From contig DCYS01000003.1 of NCBI GenBank assembly GCA_002331485.1, forward strand, positions 139,161 to 203,160: 64,000 bases of DNA, written 5' to 3'. The notes under the pieces were generated by a model, which saw only the letters and a list, made by a program, of their open reading frames with translations, was not told the origin of the DNA and did no database searches. The position numbers and the translations under genes were made by a program. Source of the DNA: Flavobacteriales bacterium UBA2104 (GTDB taxonomy: Bacteria > Bacteroidota > Bacteroidia > Flavobacteriales_D > Crocinitomicaceae). Positions 42,046-50,167 of this stretch are shown in pieces (position 1 is the first letter of the stretch; each line of letters starts with the position of its first letter).

Positions 42046-43626
42046 TCAATCTTCATAGATCAAGATCAATCCATTTTCAAAGGGGTCCATATGTTGATAA
42101 AGACCTCTCATCAGTTCTTCCTTGCCGTACCTTACAAGCTTAGGAATAACATTATCGTATCGCTCTTGTAAACCGTCCGCGGGGAAAAGTCGTTCAAACA
42201 AATTATCAATTTGATTCATTGCGTCATCGTGCTTTTTCTTCTGGTGACGAATTAGCTTTTGTTCTATCCCGTCAACTTGTTTATTGAGCTTAGTGACTTC
42301 ACTTTTACCATACCCTTCAAGTCCTTTATCCACTGATTCAACAACAGATTCGATCGAAGAAGAAAGTCGATCCTTGAGTTCTTTTATTTCAGTAAAGTCA
42401 AGCGACTCCGATTCATTGTCTAAAACAAACTGTTTTTTAACTTGATGAATTCCATTAAAGATATCATCCATGGTTAAACCTAGCTTTTTCATCTTCTTCA
42501 AAGCAATACCATCAATGAATTGAACTGAATTCCTAACCTGAATAACTGGATATGGAATTTCAAGTGTATCAAAAACACTTTTTAGTTGCAACCAATAAGC
42601 CATCTCTCCTCCTCCACCAACGTAACACATATTAGGTAATATGAATTCCTGATAAACTGGTCTAAGGACAACATTTGGAGAAAATCGTTCGGGGTGGTTA
42701 GAGAGAAGATCTAATACTTCCTGCTTTGAAAACGAATCTTCCCCAATCTTAAACTTATCCCCTTCAGGAATTATTCGATCTCTTTGCTGATCTGTGATGT
42801 AAAACAGATTAATTGGACGTGGAGTCACTTGTCCTGACATTCCTAACCCCTCTAATACCTTAGTATTTCTATTAACATCATCGATCGAGAATTGCTCTTC
42901 AATATCTTTACGCATAACTGGTTCAAACGAAGATTTAAGTCTACGATCGTCAGCATCAAGAATAATCAATCCATAGTCAGAAAATAGATCCATGATGAAT
43001 TCACGAGTACTTTCTGCCAGGCTACCATCAGTATAGAAATGATTCAAGTAATTAGCAAACTCTTCATTATTCTGAAACTTCTCCAGAAGTTCAGCTTTAG
43101 TAGCATCAAATTCATCGAGAGTAAATCGACCAACAGGTCCTGATTGATCAGTTTGCCAGGTTAGCGTATCATTAAACAAGTGAAAATGATTGATCTCTTC
43201 AAAATCATGATCCTCCGTAGCCATCCAAAACAAAGGAACATAGTTGTGATCACTATCATACTCGTTCATCTCTTTTGCAAGTTTGATCACGTGCATGATC
43301 TTGTAAATAACATATAGAGGTCCAGAATAAAGATTCAATTGATGCCCTGTCGTTATAGTAACCGTATTCTCATCTTTTAGTAAATCAAGATTCGCATTTA
43401 CTTTTCCGTTGTTAAATTCATTTAATTGCAATTGAAGAACATTAACGATCATTTCTCGTTTTTCACTCGTAAAGTATTCGAGCTTCTCCTCTGACTGTTT
43501 CTTCAGGTTTTCTTTTGAAAAAGGCTGATTAATCAACTCTTTAAAAAAAGATTGTTCTTCGACGAGTTTAATGGCTGTTTCAGTAAAATGTCCTGTTTTC
43601 GATCTCTCAACGGTTTCCTTATGCAT
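42046..43626 (-). CDS. bshC: Bacillithiol biosynthesis cysteine-adding enzyme BshC
   Basis: BshC is proposed to join cysteine to glucosamine-malate in the last step of bacillithiol synthesis, a low-molecular-weight thiol used by Firmicutes and many Bacteroidota. The 526-residue protein has the characteristic TITTGHQLNLYSGPLYVIYKI near residue 90, VPLFWMATEDHDFEEINHF, and LRPVYQEFILPNMCYVGGGGE in the middle. It has a coiled coil in the C-terminal third (about 390-470). Length fits the family (about 530-540). Neither bshA nor bshB lies in the window. Confidence 0.93.
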   Translation of the reverse strand: MHKETVERSKTGHFTETAIKLVEEQSFFKELINQPFSKENLKKQSEEKLEYFTSEKREMIVNVLQLQLNEFNNGKVNANLDLLKDENTVTITTGHQLNLYSGPLYVIYKIMHVIKLAKEMNEYDSDHNYVPLFWMATEDHDFEEINHFHLFNDTLTWQTDQSGPVGRFTLDEFDATKAELLEKFQNNEEFANYLNHFYTDGSLAESTREFIMDLFSDYGLIILDADDRRLKSSFEPVMRKDIEEQFSIDDVNRNTKVLEGLGMSGQVTPRPINLFYITDQQRDRIIPEGDKFKIGEDSFSKQEVLDLLSNHPERFSPNVVLRPVYQEFILPNMCYVGGGGEMAYWLQLKSVFDTLEIPYPVIQVRNSVQFIDGIALKKMKKLGLTMDDIFNGIHQVKKQFVLDNESESLDFTEIKELKDRLSSSIESVVESVDKGLEGYGKSEVTKLNKQVDGIEQKLIRHQKKKHDDAMNQIDNLFERLFPADGLQERYDNVIPKLVRYGKEELMRGLYQHMDPFENGLILIYED

Positions 43627-43726
43627 TTTTTACTTTTTCACGATGAATATGTTCAAGTAGAAGACAAAGTTAATAGCATATTGTTTTCTAATTGTAATGG
43701 AAGATACATTTTCAATTGAGCTGGTT

Positions 43727-43756
43727 TTTGAATGCGATAGGTTTTCGTTAAATTCG
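43727..43756 (+). promoter_or_regulatory. Promoter of the cyclophilin gene
   Basis: TTTG (43727-43730) as -33 and TAAATTCG (43749-43756) as -7 with an 18 bp spacer; the -7 box has one mismatch to TAnnTTTG. The ATG is 16 nt downstream. Confidence 0.5.
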
Positions 43757-43772
43757 CGAAAAATTTCAGAAT

Positions 43773-44204
43773 ATGCACGCTATAATAAAAACAAATCGCG
43801 GTGAGATGAAGGTGGAGTTCTATGAGCAGGATGCACCAAAAACCGTTGAGAATTTTGTGAAATTATCGAAAGATGGATTTTACGATGGACTGACTTGGCA
43901 TAGAGTACTTCCAGACTTTGTGATCCAAGGAGGTTGCCCGAAAGGAAATGGTACAGGAGGACCAGGTTACGCTATTGATTGTGAACTAGACGGAGACAAT
44001 CAGTATCATGACAGAGGTGTTCTATCAATGGCTCACGCTGGAAGAAACACAGGAGGATCTCAGTTCTTCATTTGTCACAGTCGCAATAACACAGCTCACC
44101 TGGACGGTAACCACACTTGTTTTGGAAAAGTGGTTGAAGGTGTTGATGTTATCGATAAAATTAGAGTTGATGATGCTATCGAAAAGATAGAGATCATTGA
44201 CTAG
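43773..44204 (+). CDS. Cyclophilin-type peptidyl-prolyl cis-trans isomerase
   Basis: The 143-residue cytoplasmic cyclophilin has no signal peptide. The active-site blocks are WHRVLPDFVIQGG (with the catalytic Arg), GVLSMAHAGRNTGGSQFFIC, and HLDGNHTCFGKVVEGVDVID. It catalyses proline isomerisation during folding. It is a short form lacking extra domains. A strong bidirectional terminator follows 18 bp after the stop. Confidence 0.95.
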   Translation: MHAIIKTNRGEMKVEFYEQDAPKTVENFVKLSKDGFYDGLTWHRVLPDFVIQGGCPKGNGTGGPGYAIDCELDGDNQYHDRGVLSMAHAGRNTGGSQFFICHSRNNTAHLDGNHTCFGKVVEGVDVIDKIRVDDAIEKIEIID

Positions 44205-44221
44205 AAAGATATTAATGACAA

Positions 44222-44251
44222 AAAAAGCCGAAGGAATACCTTCGGCTTTTT
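44222..44251. terminator. Bidirectional intrinsic terminator
   Basis: AAAAAGCCGAAGG (44222-44234) and CCTTCGGCTTTTT (44239-44251) form a perfect 13 bp stem with a 4 nt loop. A/T ends make it work in both directions, between the cyclophilin gene and the convergent split lipoprotein. Confidence 0.9.
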
Positions 44252-44273
44252 CAGTTTTGTAAACTAATGTCGA

Positions 44274-44568
44274 TTACTCCTTCATGTAATCTTTGTGAAG
44301 ATCAACTAGATCTGGACAGTCCTTTTCCAATTGTTTTGTGAAATCTTCAGTATTCAGATCAACACTTTCAGAAATTGTTACTTCCAACGCACAAGAAGCG
44401 TAATCAACTTCAGGACCTAGATCAATGTCACCTTTTTCCTCTGCAGCCTTTTCATCCATGCAGTCACACATTGCTTTTGCAGCAGACGCCATAATCAGTT
44501 CCACCTCAACATGATGCAGCAACAGCTAATACAGCTGCTCCAAGGAATAAATTCTTCATTTTTTTCAT
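44274..44568 (-). pseudogene. Small lipoprotein split by a frameshift right after the lipobox cysteine
   Basis: Reading on the minus strand from the ATG at 44568, the first 20 codons give a textbook lipoprotein signal, MKKMKNLFLGAAVLAVAASC, directly followed by an in-frame TGA (44508-44506). The body continues in the next frame to a stop at 44274. It begins around MASAAKAMCDCMDEKAAEEK, with the paired Cys spacing (CDC ... YASCALEV ... KDCPDLV) common in small Bacteroidota lipoproteins. Skipping one base (the T at 44508) joins the two parts. It may be a recent frameshift mutation, an assembly or read error, or programmed frameshifting. Without the shift, only a cytoplasmic fragment from an internal start could be made. 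Confidence 0.65.
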
Positions 44569-44806
44569 AAATAGTAGTTTTTTCTGTTTGCTTAAAAGTT
44601 TAGCGAAAATCTTGAAAACTAGTCTAGAGGACCATGTGCGGCTTATACACAACTATTTTGTGAATAACTTTAGAACGCCTACATCCCTCTATATATCAAT
44701 ACTTTAAACCAATCACGCGAGCAATAAAACACAAAAAACCAGGTTACTAAATTTTGTTAAAAAAAAATCACTATGTTTGGAACTGTAATCATAAAAACTA
44801 ATAACT

Positions 44807-45199
44807 ATGAGTGAAAACGAAAACACAGGTGCAGCAACAGGAGCACCAAAAAGTAATGGAATGGCGACTGCATCTCTTGTTTTGGGGATTGTATCAATCG
44901 CTTTAGGTTGGATTCTAGCCGGAATTTTAGGTATCATCACTGGTATTTTAGCAATTATTCTAGCAGCTGTTGCTAAGAAAAAGATAAAAGCTGATCCAAA
45001 CATGGGCGGTAAAGGAGCTGCTACAGGAGGAATGGTAACAGGAATTATAGGTTTAGCACTTTATCTTATTTTATGGATTCTAATCGCAATTGTATGGAGT
45101 ACTGCTGCTGGTGCGGCTGGTGATATGATGCAAGAACTTCAAAACAACCAAGAAATCCAGGACGCGTTAAGAGAAGGACTAGAAAATTCTAACAATTAG
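44807..45199 (+). CDS. DUF4190-like small membrane protein
   Basis: The 130-residue protein has a polar Gly/Ala-rich N-terminus, a first hydrophobic stretch (about 19-55, TASLVLGIVSIALGWILAGILGIITGILAIILAAVA), a charged loop with KKKIKADPNMGGKG, and a second hydrophobic stretch (about 70-100). The order matches DUF4190-type proteins, whose role is unknown. A TATGTTTG sequence at 44772-44779 may be its -7 box. It is followed by a terminator. Confidence 0.7.
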   Translation: MSENENTGAATGAPKSNGMATASLVLGIVSIALGWILAGILGIITGILAIILAAVAKKKIKADPNMGGKGAATGGMVTGIIGLALYLILWILIAIVWSTAAGAAGDMMQELQNNQEIQDALREGLENSNN

Positions 45200-45222
45200 A
45201 ATTGAAAAATTAGCTATATTAC

Positions 45223-45251
45223 AAGCTACTCCTTTGGAGTAGCTTTTTTTT
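45223..45251 (+). terminator. Intrinsic terminator after the DUF4190-like gene
   Basis: AAGCTACTCC (45223-45232) and GGAGTAGCTT (45236-45245) form a perfect 10 bp stem with a 3 nt loop and a T-run to 45251. The next ATG is at 45270. Confidence 0.88.
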
Positions 45252-45269
45252 ATTACTAAAACAATACTT

Positions 45270-45668
45270 ATGGAAAATTTAGATGACAACGTAGAAAAGA
45301 TGGAGACAGGAATCTCTTCAGAGGCAAAAACAAATTTAAATCAAGGTTCAGGCTGGGTAAAAGCTGTTGCAATACTTGGATTTGTAGCTGGTGGTTTTAT
45401 CTTACTAGCTTCGATAGGGATGTTCCTTGTATTCCCAGTAGGTGGTATTCTATATTTGATCATGGCCGGTGTTTACGGTTACTTGAGTTATTTGCTGCTA
45501 ATGAAAGGACAAGCAGCAAGTCAGTCTAAGTTCGATCTTGATAAATTCGCAGAGAATTTTCATAAATTTTGGAAAACAACCGTAATTCTTATGATCGTAC
45601 TCTTTGTCCTCAGTTTAATATTTGGATTTGTAGCTGGAGGTATGATGGGCTCTGGAATGAGATTTTAA
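45270..45668 (+). CDS. Small membrane protein with four hydrophobic segments, possibly DUF5362-like
   Basis: The 132-residue protein has a polar N-terminus (1-28), three strong hydrophobic segments (about 30-52, 54-77, 100-124) and a basic amphipathic part between (QAASQSKFDLDKFAENFHKFWKTT). It resembles DUF5362 proteins in general layout, but I am not certain. It is separated from the DUF4190-like gene only by a terminator. Both are short membrane proteins with no known role, so they may be related in function. Confidence 0.6.
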   Translation: MENLDDNVEKMETGISSEAKTNLNQGSGWVKAVAILGFVAGGFILLASIGMFLVFPVGGILYLIMAGVYGYLSYLLLMKGQAASQSKFDLDKFAENFHKFWKTTVILMIVLFVLSLIFGFVAGGMMGSGMRF

Positions 45669-45689
45669 TATTTCAGCCAAAACTAGACT

Positions 45690-45717
45690 AAAGCCATCAA
45701 AATTGATGGCTTTTTTT
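45690..45717 (+). terminator. Intrinsic terminator of the 45270 membrane-protein gene
   Basis: AAAGCCATC (45690-45698) and GATGGCTTT (45705-45713) form a 9 bp stem with a 6 nt loop, then a T-run to 45717. Confidence 0.85.
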
Positions 45718-45970
45718 ATTATGAGCTCTACCTATTATGTCGTTTACTCATTTAAACGAGCTATTCACTCATCTCTAACGTTGATTTAGCTTTTTAATCT
45801 TGACTAAGACTGTATTTACGGTAAATTAGCATCAAAGCACATTGAAATAGATATTTAAAATATACCATATCCTAAGTCAAAGCTAATAAAGCTATTGAAT
45901 AGAGTTAAAGCACTCTACTACGGAATACAAGGCAAGTAAATAGTTTTTTTGTAGTATAGTTTAGCGCAAA

Positions 45971-46002
45971 AAAAAGCCAGTTTCAACGGAAGCTGGCTTT
46001 TT
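45971..46002 (-). terminator. Intrinsic terminator of the MtfA-like gene
   Basis: AAAAAGCCAGTTTC (45971-45984) and GAAGCTGGCTTTTT (45989-46002) form a 14 bp stem with one G-T pair and a 4 nt loop. It lies 19 bp beyond the minus-strand stop at 46021. Confidence 0.85.
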
Positions 46003-46020
46003 TTATTAAATACTTTTTCT

Positions 46021-46890
46021 TCAACTATTATAGTATCGCTCCATCAACTCATACAACTGACGGTGTTTAACCTTTAATAATTTCGGACATTCCTTGTAGT
46101 AAGTAGATACTACAGCAAAGAATTCAGCATTGTTGGTCGATCCATAATCAGGTATGGTCGAATCTCCTGCCTTGATATCCTTTATTCCTTTTTCCATCAA
46201 TTTCGTCCATAATTCTCGATCCTCCTCTCCCATCAATGGTGGCATACCATCAATAGATCCATCTGATTTGTCCAATAGATGAGCGAATTCATGAACCCCA
46301 ACATTCTTTTTATCATTGTCGATCTGAAATCCTTTCTCTAAAGCAGGAAGCGACAAGATCATTGTATTATTCATCAATCCTCCATGGTGAACTTTACCTT
46401 CAACGATACCTAACTTGTTTAATTCATTCGATGGATCAAAATTTGAAGGGTAAACCAAAACTTCTCTCAACACTCCATAATTCCAATATGGCAATCCCCA
46501 ATACGCTATCACTGCACTACAAGCAACATAAAGACAGGTTGATTTATTCGCTACCTCCTCTCCTATCTCGGTTATAGTGATATCTGCCAAAAAAATCCCT
46601 ATTCGATCTTCAAAGATCTTTTTATCCTCATTACTCAAGCCATTATAAAAAGGTATATGGTCTTTCAACCAGAAACGATCATTTGTTGTAAGTTTAACAC
46701 GCTCATTGCGATCAGACTTTCTCCTTGTGTTGATTCTCCAGATCCACAATGCTGCAATAATAGACACAACCACTAAGACTCCTATGGTCTTGGCAACCGT
46801 AACTCCTTTATAGCTTAAGATCACTGGAATACTACCTAATAGTAGGGCAAATAGAATGATCCACGGAATAAAAGGTTTTGCTTTTCCCAT
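46021..46890 (-). CDS. MtfA-like zinc peptidase (M90 family)
   Basis: The 289-residue protein has two N-terminal membrane helices (about 8-26 and 33-51), then the MtfA-type metallopeptidase domain. The zinc motif is HEFAH at 200-204 (VGVHEFAHLLDKSDGSIDGMPP), with the GMPPL loop and a downstream acidic residue in NNAEFFAVVSTYYKE. E. coli MtfA is cytoplasmic, whereas this and other Bacteroidota copies are membrane-anchored. MtfA affects glucose uptake through Mlc in E. coli; that link cannot be assumed here. Confidence 0.9.
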   Translation of the reverse strand: MGKAKPFIPWIILFALLLGSIPVILSYKGVTVAKTIGVLVVVSIIAALWIWRINTRRKSDRNERVKLTTNDRFWLKDHIPFYNGLSNEDKKIFEDRIGIFLADITITEIGEEVANKSTCLYVACSAVIAYWGLPYWNYGVLREVLVYPSNFDPSNELNKLGIVEGKVHHGGLMNNTMILSLPALEKGFQIDNDKKNVGVHEFAHLLDKSDGSIDGMPPLMGEEDRELWTKLMEKGIKDIKAGDSTIPDYGSTNNAEFFAVVSTYYKECPKLLKVKHRQLYELMERYYNS

Positions 46891-46903
46891 ATCTTACAAA
46901 CAT

Positions 46904-46932
46904 AAAAAAAGCCCTTCAGTTCGAAGGACTTT
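46904..46932 (-). terminator. Terminator after the small basic protein gene
   Basis: AAAG-C-CCTTC (46908-46917) and GAAGG-A-CTTT (46923-46932) form a stem with one C-A mismatch and a 5 nt loop. On the minus strand it is followed by seven T. It sits between the MtfA-like gene and the small gene upstream of it. Confidence 0.7.
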
Positions 46933-46951
46933 AATTTTTCTAAATCTTGGG

Positions 46952-47179
46952 TTATTTTTTAAGTTTTTTCTTCTTCTCTTTCTTGTCAACCCATTTATCG
47001 TTCTTAAGCTCACCGAGGATATTAACATCCTTAATTCGACTGTAATCCTCAACGGCCATCATCATTTCTTCTTTAGTATCTCTTCTGATCTTGATACCGT
47101 TAGCTTTCGAACCTTCATTTCTTACTTCTATATAAAAACCATCTTTTAATTTTGCTGGTTTTGTTGGAGGTCTTCCCAT
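46952..47179 (-). CDS. Small basic protein of unknown function
   Basis: The 75-residue protein begins MGRPPTKPAKLKDGFYIEVR, has a compact alpha/beta middle (GIKIRRDTKEEMMMAVEDYSR) and a tail of many Lys (KKEKKKKLKK). It resembles a small conserved Flavobacteriia protein I have no name for. The high positive charge suggests nucleic-acid or ribosome contact, which is inference only. It has its own terminator. Confidence 0.65.
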   Translation of the reverse strand: MGRPPTKPAKLKDGFYIEVRNEGSKANGIKIRRDTKEEMMMAVEDYSRIKDVNILGELKNDKWVDKKEKKKKLKK

Positions 47180-47290
47180 AGGATATTTAATTTTAATTAA
47201 TTGTAAACTGAATTTAATATTCAGGTTTTTTGCAAGATAGCCAAAATCAAGCGTTTTTCATAATTTTTTAGTATATTTTAAGCTTTATAC

Positions 47291-48253
47291 CTACTCTGAA
47301 AAAGTAGTTTCTATCCTCAAATTTTCACGCCGAATCTCATCTGATCGAGAGTTTAGACGCCAATAAGGAATTTTTCTTGATTCTTTAAGATTGTATTCAG
47401 AGGTCCTTAGCTTTCCATCGAAGACGGTTGGATATGTCTCGGTCCATTTCAATATCTTATTATGATCCTGTGGGTCCATAAACACTCTTACACTTCTTTT
47501 CAATTCAGGAATCTCGTAGTTGTAAATGAGCGAAGTATCATTAATACTTTTACTTCCAATCGCTTCGTAAGGCTTGTATTCAATATGCGCAGTTCTTACA
47601 TAAGATTGAGATGGTAAGATCTGAAATTCATCTACAGGTAGCATCTGATCATCAATTCGGGCAAGATTAAATAAATTATCTTCTACAAAGGTGTATTCCA
47701 AATGATAAGAGGTATCCCCCTCAGCCTGGAAGTAAGAATTGTGCTGATATTCATAGCCATTTGAATTATTTATTTGAGCAAAAGCCTGACCACACCAATC
47801 TTGTGATGAGAAAGTAACTTTAAGTGGATGTTCTGGTTTGAACTTCTCAATCGGTGTGAAAACAGATGTATACATACTGTAATCATAAACTCCTGTGGTA
47901 AAACGCTCTATCTTGTTCAATTTCAAAATTGAAGTCTTTTGTTCTGAACTTCCACGTTCGAGCTTAACTTGTTCATCAGATAAAAATGGTTCTGTTACAA
48001 ATATCAGGACCGCTTCACCTGGGTGAACGTCATTATAACGAGCTCTTTTCAAGCTGTAAGTTGAAACTTCCGCTTCTCCACCAAAGTAACTCAAGTCATA
48101 GGATTTCTGCTGCTTATTTTCAGGTTCATAAGTAGTAGACTCTAATTTTTCCGAATTCTTTGTACTATTAACCTCCCCTATTTCAGGACGGACCTGACAT
48201 CCAACAAGACTAATTGCACATATCGCTGTACTGAAAATAATTACGTTTCTCAT
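47291..48253 (-). CDS. Large lipoprotein of unknown function
   Basis: I choose the ATG at 48253 (MRNVIIFSTAICAISLVGCQ); a TTG at 48262 is upstream in frame. Cys at residue 19 sits in a lipobox (SLVGC). The 320-residue mature protein is beta-rich, with an Ig-like stretch around EAVLIFVTEPFLSDEQVKL and several aromatic strands. No family recognised and no obvious active-site motif. It is divergent from the 48355 gene. Confidence 0.7.
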   Translation of the reverse strand: MRNVIIFSTAICAISLVGCQVRPEIGEVNSTKNSEKLESTTYEPENKQQKSYDLSYFGGEAEVSTYSLKRARYNDVHPGEAVLIFVTEPFLSDEQVKLERGSSEQKTSILKLNKIERFTTGVYDYSMYTSVFTPIEKFKPEHPLKVTFSSQDWCGQAFAQINNSNGYEYQHNSYFQAEGDTSYHLEYTFVEDNLFNLARIDDQMLPVDEFQILPSQSYVRTAHIEYKPYEAIGSKSINDTSLIYNYEIPELKRSVRVFMDPQDHNKILKWTETYPTVFDGKLRTSEYNLKESRKIPYWRLNSRSDEIRRENLRIETTFSE

Positions 48254-48299
48254 ATTTCTCAATTTATGATAAATATCATCTTTATTCTTGATATCCTTC

Positions 48300-48331
48300 T
48301 TGTTTTATTCGACAATCTCAACCTAATTTTG
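48300..48331 (+). promoter_or_regulatory. Promoter of the 48355 gene
   Basis: TTG at 48300-48302 and TAATTTTG at 48324-48331 match -33 and -7 elements with a 21 bp spacer. The ATG is 23 nt further. Confidence 0.55.
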
Positions 48332-48354
48332 TTCTAAACATAAAATGATTAAAC

Positions 48355-48726
48355 ATGAGTACGACGATAGAAATAGATAACGATTTCATGACCTTAAAGG
48401 ATATTAAGGATCAATTCAATAATAAATTTCCAAATCTGAAAATAGAATTCTTTGAAAAACATCATGATGTAGGTCAGGCTAGCCCTAAGTCTGCTATCTA
48501 TGATGATGCATTCAGGTTGAAAGATATTCGAAAAGAAGGATCAATGAAACCAATAAGCATACATGGAAATACAAAAACCAGTAATCTCGAAAAACATTTT
48601 GAAGAAGAGTTTGGCGTATCCATACAGGTATATAAAAAACGTGGAAAAACTTGGATCCAATCTACATCAACAGATGATTGGACACTTGCACAGCAAGAAG
48701 AAAGCACTCATGCAATAGCTGAGTAA
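48355..48726 (+). CDS. Conserved-looking cytoplasmic protein of unknown function
   Basis: The 123-residue protein has no signal or membrane segment. It has an alternating alpha/beta pattern: LKDIKDQFNNKFPNLKIEFFEKHHD, then FRLKDIRKEGSMKPISIHGNTKTSNLEKHFEEEFGVSIQVYKKRGKTWIQ. This resembles a small two-repeat fold with an amphipathic helix packing on strands. I recognise it only as a type seen in Bacteroidota with no assigned role. It is monocistronic with a standard promoter and a clean terminator. Confidence 0.65.
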   Translation: MSTTIEIDNDFMTLKDIKDQFNNKFPNLKIEFFEKHHDVGQASPKSAIYDDAFRLKDIRKEGSMKPISIHGNTKTSNLEKHFEEEFGVSIQVYKKRGKTWIQSTSTDDWTLAQQEESTHAIAE

Positions 48727-48752
48727 ATTAGGTACTCATAGTTCAAGTTGTT

Positions 48753-48784
48753 ATCCTCGATCAGTTTTGGTCGAGGATTTTTTT
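48753..48784 (+). terminator. Intrinsic terminator of the 48355 gene
   Basis: ATCCTCGA (48753-48760) and TCGAGGAT (48771-48778) form a perfect 8 bp stem with a 10 nt loop, followed by a T-run. Confidence 0.85.
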
Positions 48785-48840
48785 ATGTTGAAAGGTGAAT
48801 TGAGTCGATGAAATAAGGATACCTATCACAAATAAATTGC

Positions 48841-48848
48841 TACTTTTG
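48841..48848 (+). promoter_or_regulatory. Probable -7 box for the methylmalonyl-CoA mutase operon
   Basis: TACTTTTG matches TAnnTTTG and lies 23 nt before the mutA ATG at 48872. The -33 box is not clear. Confidence 0.45.
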
Positions 48849-48871
48849 AACAAACAGATTAATTCCTTGTG

Positions 48872-50167
48872 ATGAGTGATTTTTACAGTGATTTCTCGGG
48901 TACAGAGCCCTCTGAATGGATGGAAAAGGTTGTTAAAGACCTTAAAGGCAAGAAACCAGAAGATGTTCTGGAATATGATCATCCGATCGAAAACATATCC
49001 TATAAGGCTTATGCATTTTCGAAAGGAGATGCTGACAATAAAGGAATACCTAATACCCCACCCTATTTACGTGGTAAAAGCACGAATAATAATAACTGGG
49101 TCAATAAGGTTGCTATTCCTGCATCCACAGCAGAAACGACAAATAAACTGGCACTACATCATTTAATGAATGGTGCAGACGGTCTTCGAATAGACCTAAA
49201 CAATTTTTCCGCCGAGGATTGTGATCTCGCAGTTAAAGGAATTGGTTTCGAATATATCATTACAACATTTGTATACCATACCGCTGATCAGCAAACATGG
49301 CTTGAGAACAATTTCGGGTCGACAGATCACAAAATTTCATTAGAAACTTCACTTGAGACTTCAAAACTTCTTCTTGACGTGGGGAACAGTATTACGATAG
49401 ATGGAGCCAACGTTCAGATGTACGGAGGAAATGTTGCTCAAGAGATCGCATGGTGCTTACATTTAGGACATGAACAGTTGTACAAGCTCATTTCGCAGGG
49501 ATTACCAGTTGAAAAAGCAGTTAAACAGATCAAGTTCAAATTGGGAATTGGAGGTAATTACTTTTTTGAAATAGCAAAGGTTCGTGCGCTTCGAAGCTTA
49601 TGGTATAGTGTTGTTCAGGGTTATTCTGATGATAAATCGATGGGAAAAGCTTATATCGAAGCCCAAACCGGATTTGTAAATAAATCGCTGAATGATCCAC
49701 ATACAAATCTTTTAAGGCAAACCACAGAAGCACTATCTGCAGTTATTGGAGGTGTTGACGAATTGACTGTTTTGCCTTACAATTGGTACGCGAATAACCC
49801 TAAGCTGGAAAAAACCCAACGCCTTGCCACGAACATTGGTTTGTTGCTCAAGGAAGAATCATACATGGATAAAGTCATTGACCCGAGCGGTGGTTCATAT
49901 AGTATCGAGAACTTAACAGAAAAGGTTGCTGATCATGCCTGGGAACTATTCCAACTTCTAGAAGCTGGAGATCGAAATTCATACAATGAGCAAATTAAAA
50001 AGACTAGATCAAAAAGAATAGAACTTATTGAATCAAAGGAATTTACCCATATTGGAGTAAACAAGTACTTCAATAATGAAGATCCGGTTGATCAATGGGG
50101 AGAATTACCAAATACCCCATTCGGTGAGGCATTGATTCTTGAAAACATCGTAAAAGTTGAAGCGTAA
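48872..50167 (+). CDS. mutA: Methylmalonyl-CoA mutase small subunit
   Basis: This is the non-catalytic subunit of the B12-dependent mutase that turns methylmalonyl-CoA into succinyl-CoA. The product is 431 residues from the ATG at 48872 (a GTG lies immediately before). It has the mutase barrel pattern (NTPPYLRGKSTNNNNWVNKVAIPASTAETTNKLALHHL, IGGVDELTVLPYNW, YMDKVIDPSGGSYSIENLTEKVADHAW) but lacks a C-terminal cobalamin-binding domain. It is shorter than the proteobacterial or actinobacterial small subunit (about 600+ residues), as is common in Bacteroidota. It overlaps mutB by one base. Confidence 0.93.
   Translation: MSDFYSDFSGTEPSEWMEKVVKDLKGKKPEDVLEYDHPIENISYKAYAFSKGDADNKGIPNTPPYLRGKSTNNNNWVNKVAIPASTAETTNKLALHHLMNGADGLRIDLNNFSAEDCDLAVKGIGFEYIITTFVYHTADQQTWLENNFGSTDHKISLETSLETSKLLLDVGNSITIDGANVQMYGGNVAQEIAWCLHLGHEQLYKLISQGLPVEKAVKQIKFKLGIGGNYFFEIAKVRALRSLWYSVVQGYSDDKSMGKAYIEAQTGFVNKSLNDPHTNLLRQTTEALSAVIGGVDELTVLPYNWYANNPKLEKTQRLATNIGLLLKEESYMDKVIDPSGGSYSIENLTEKVADHAWELFQLLEAGDRNSYNEQIKKTRSKRIELIESKEFTHIGVNKYFNNEDPVDQWGELPNTPFGEALILENIVKVEA

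Larger units (their letters stand above)
45669..46020. other. Intergenic region with two terminators and no gene
   Basis: This 350 bp gap lies between convergent genes. It holds the terminators at 45690-45717 and 45971-46002. The 250 bp between is AT-rich and contains no open frame of note, no TAnnTTTG box with a gene behind it, and no RNA fold that I recognise. Confidence 0.5.
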
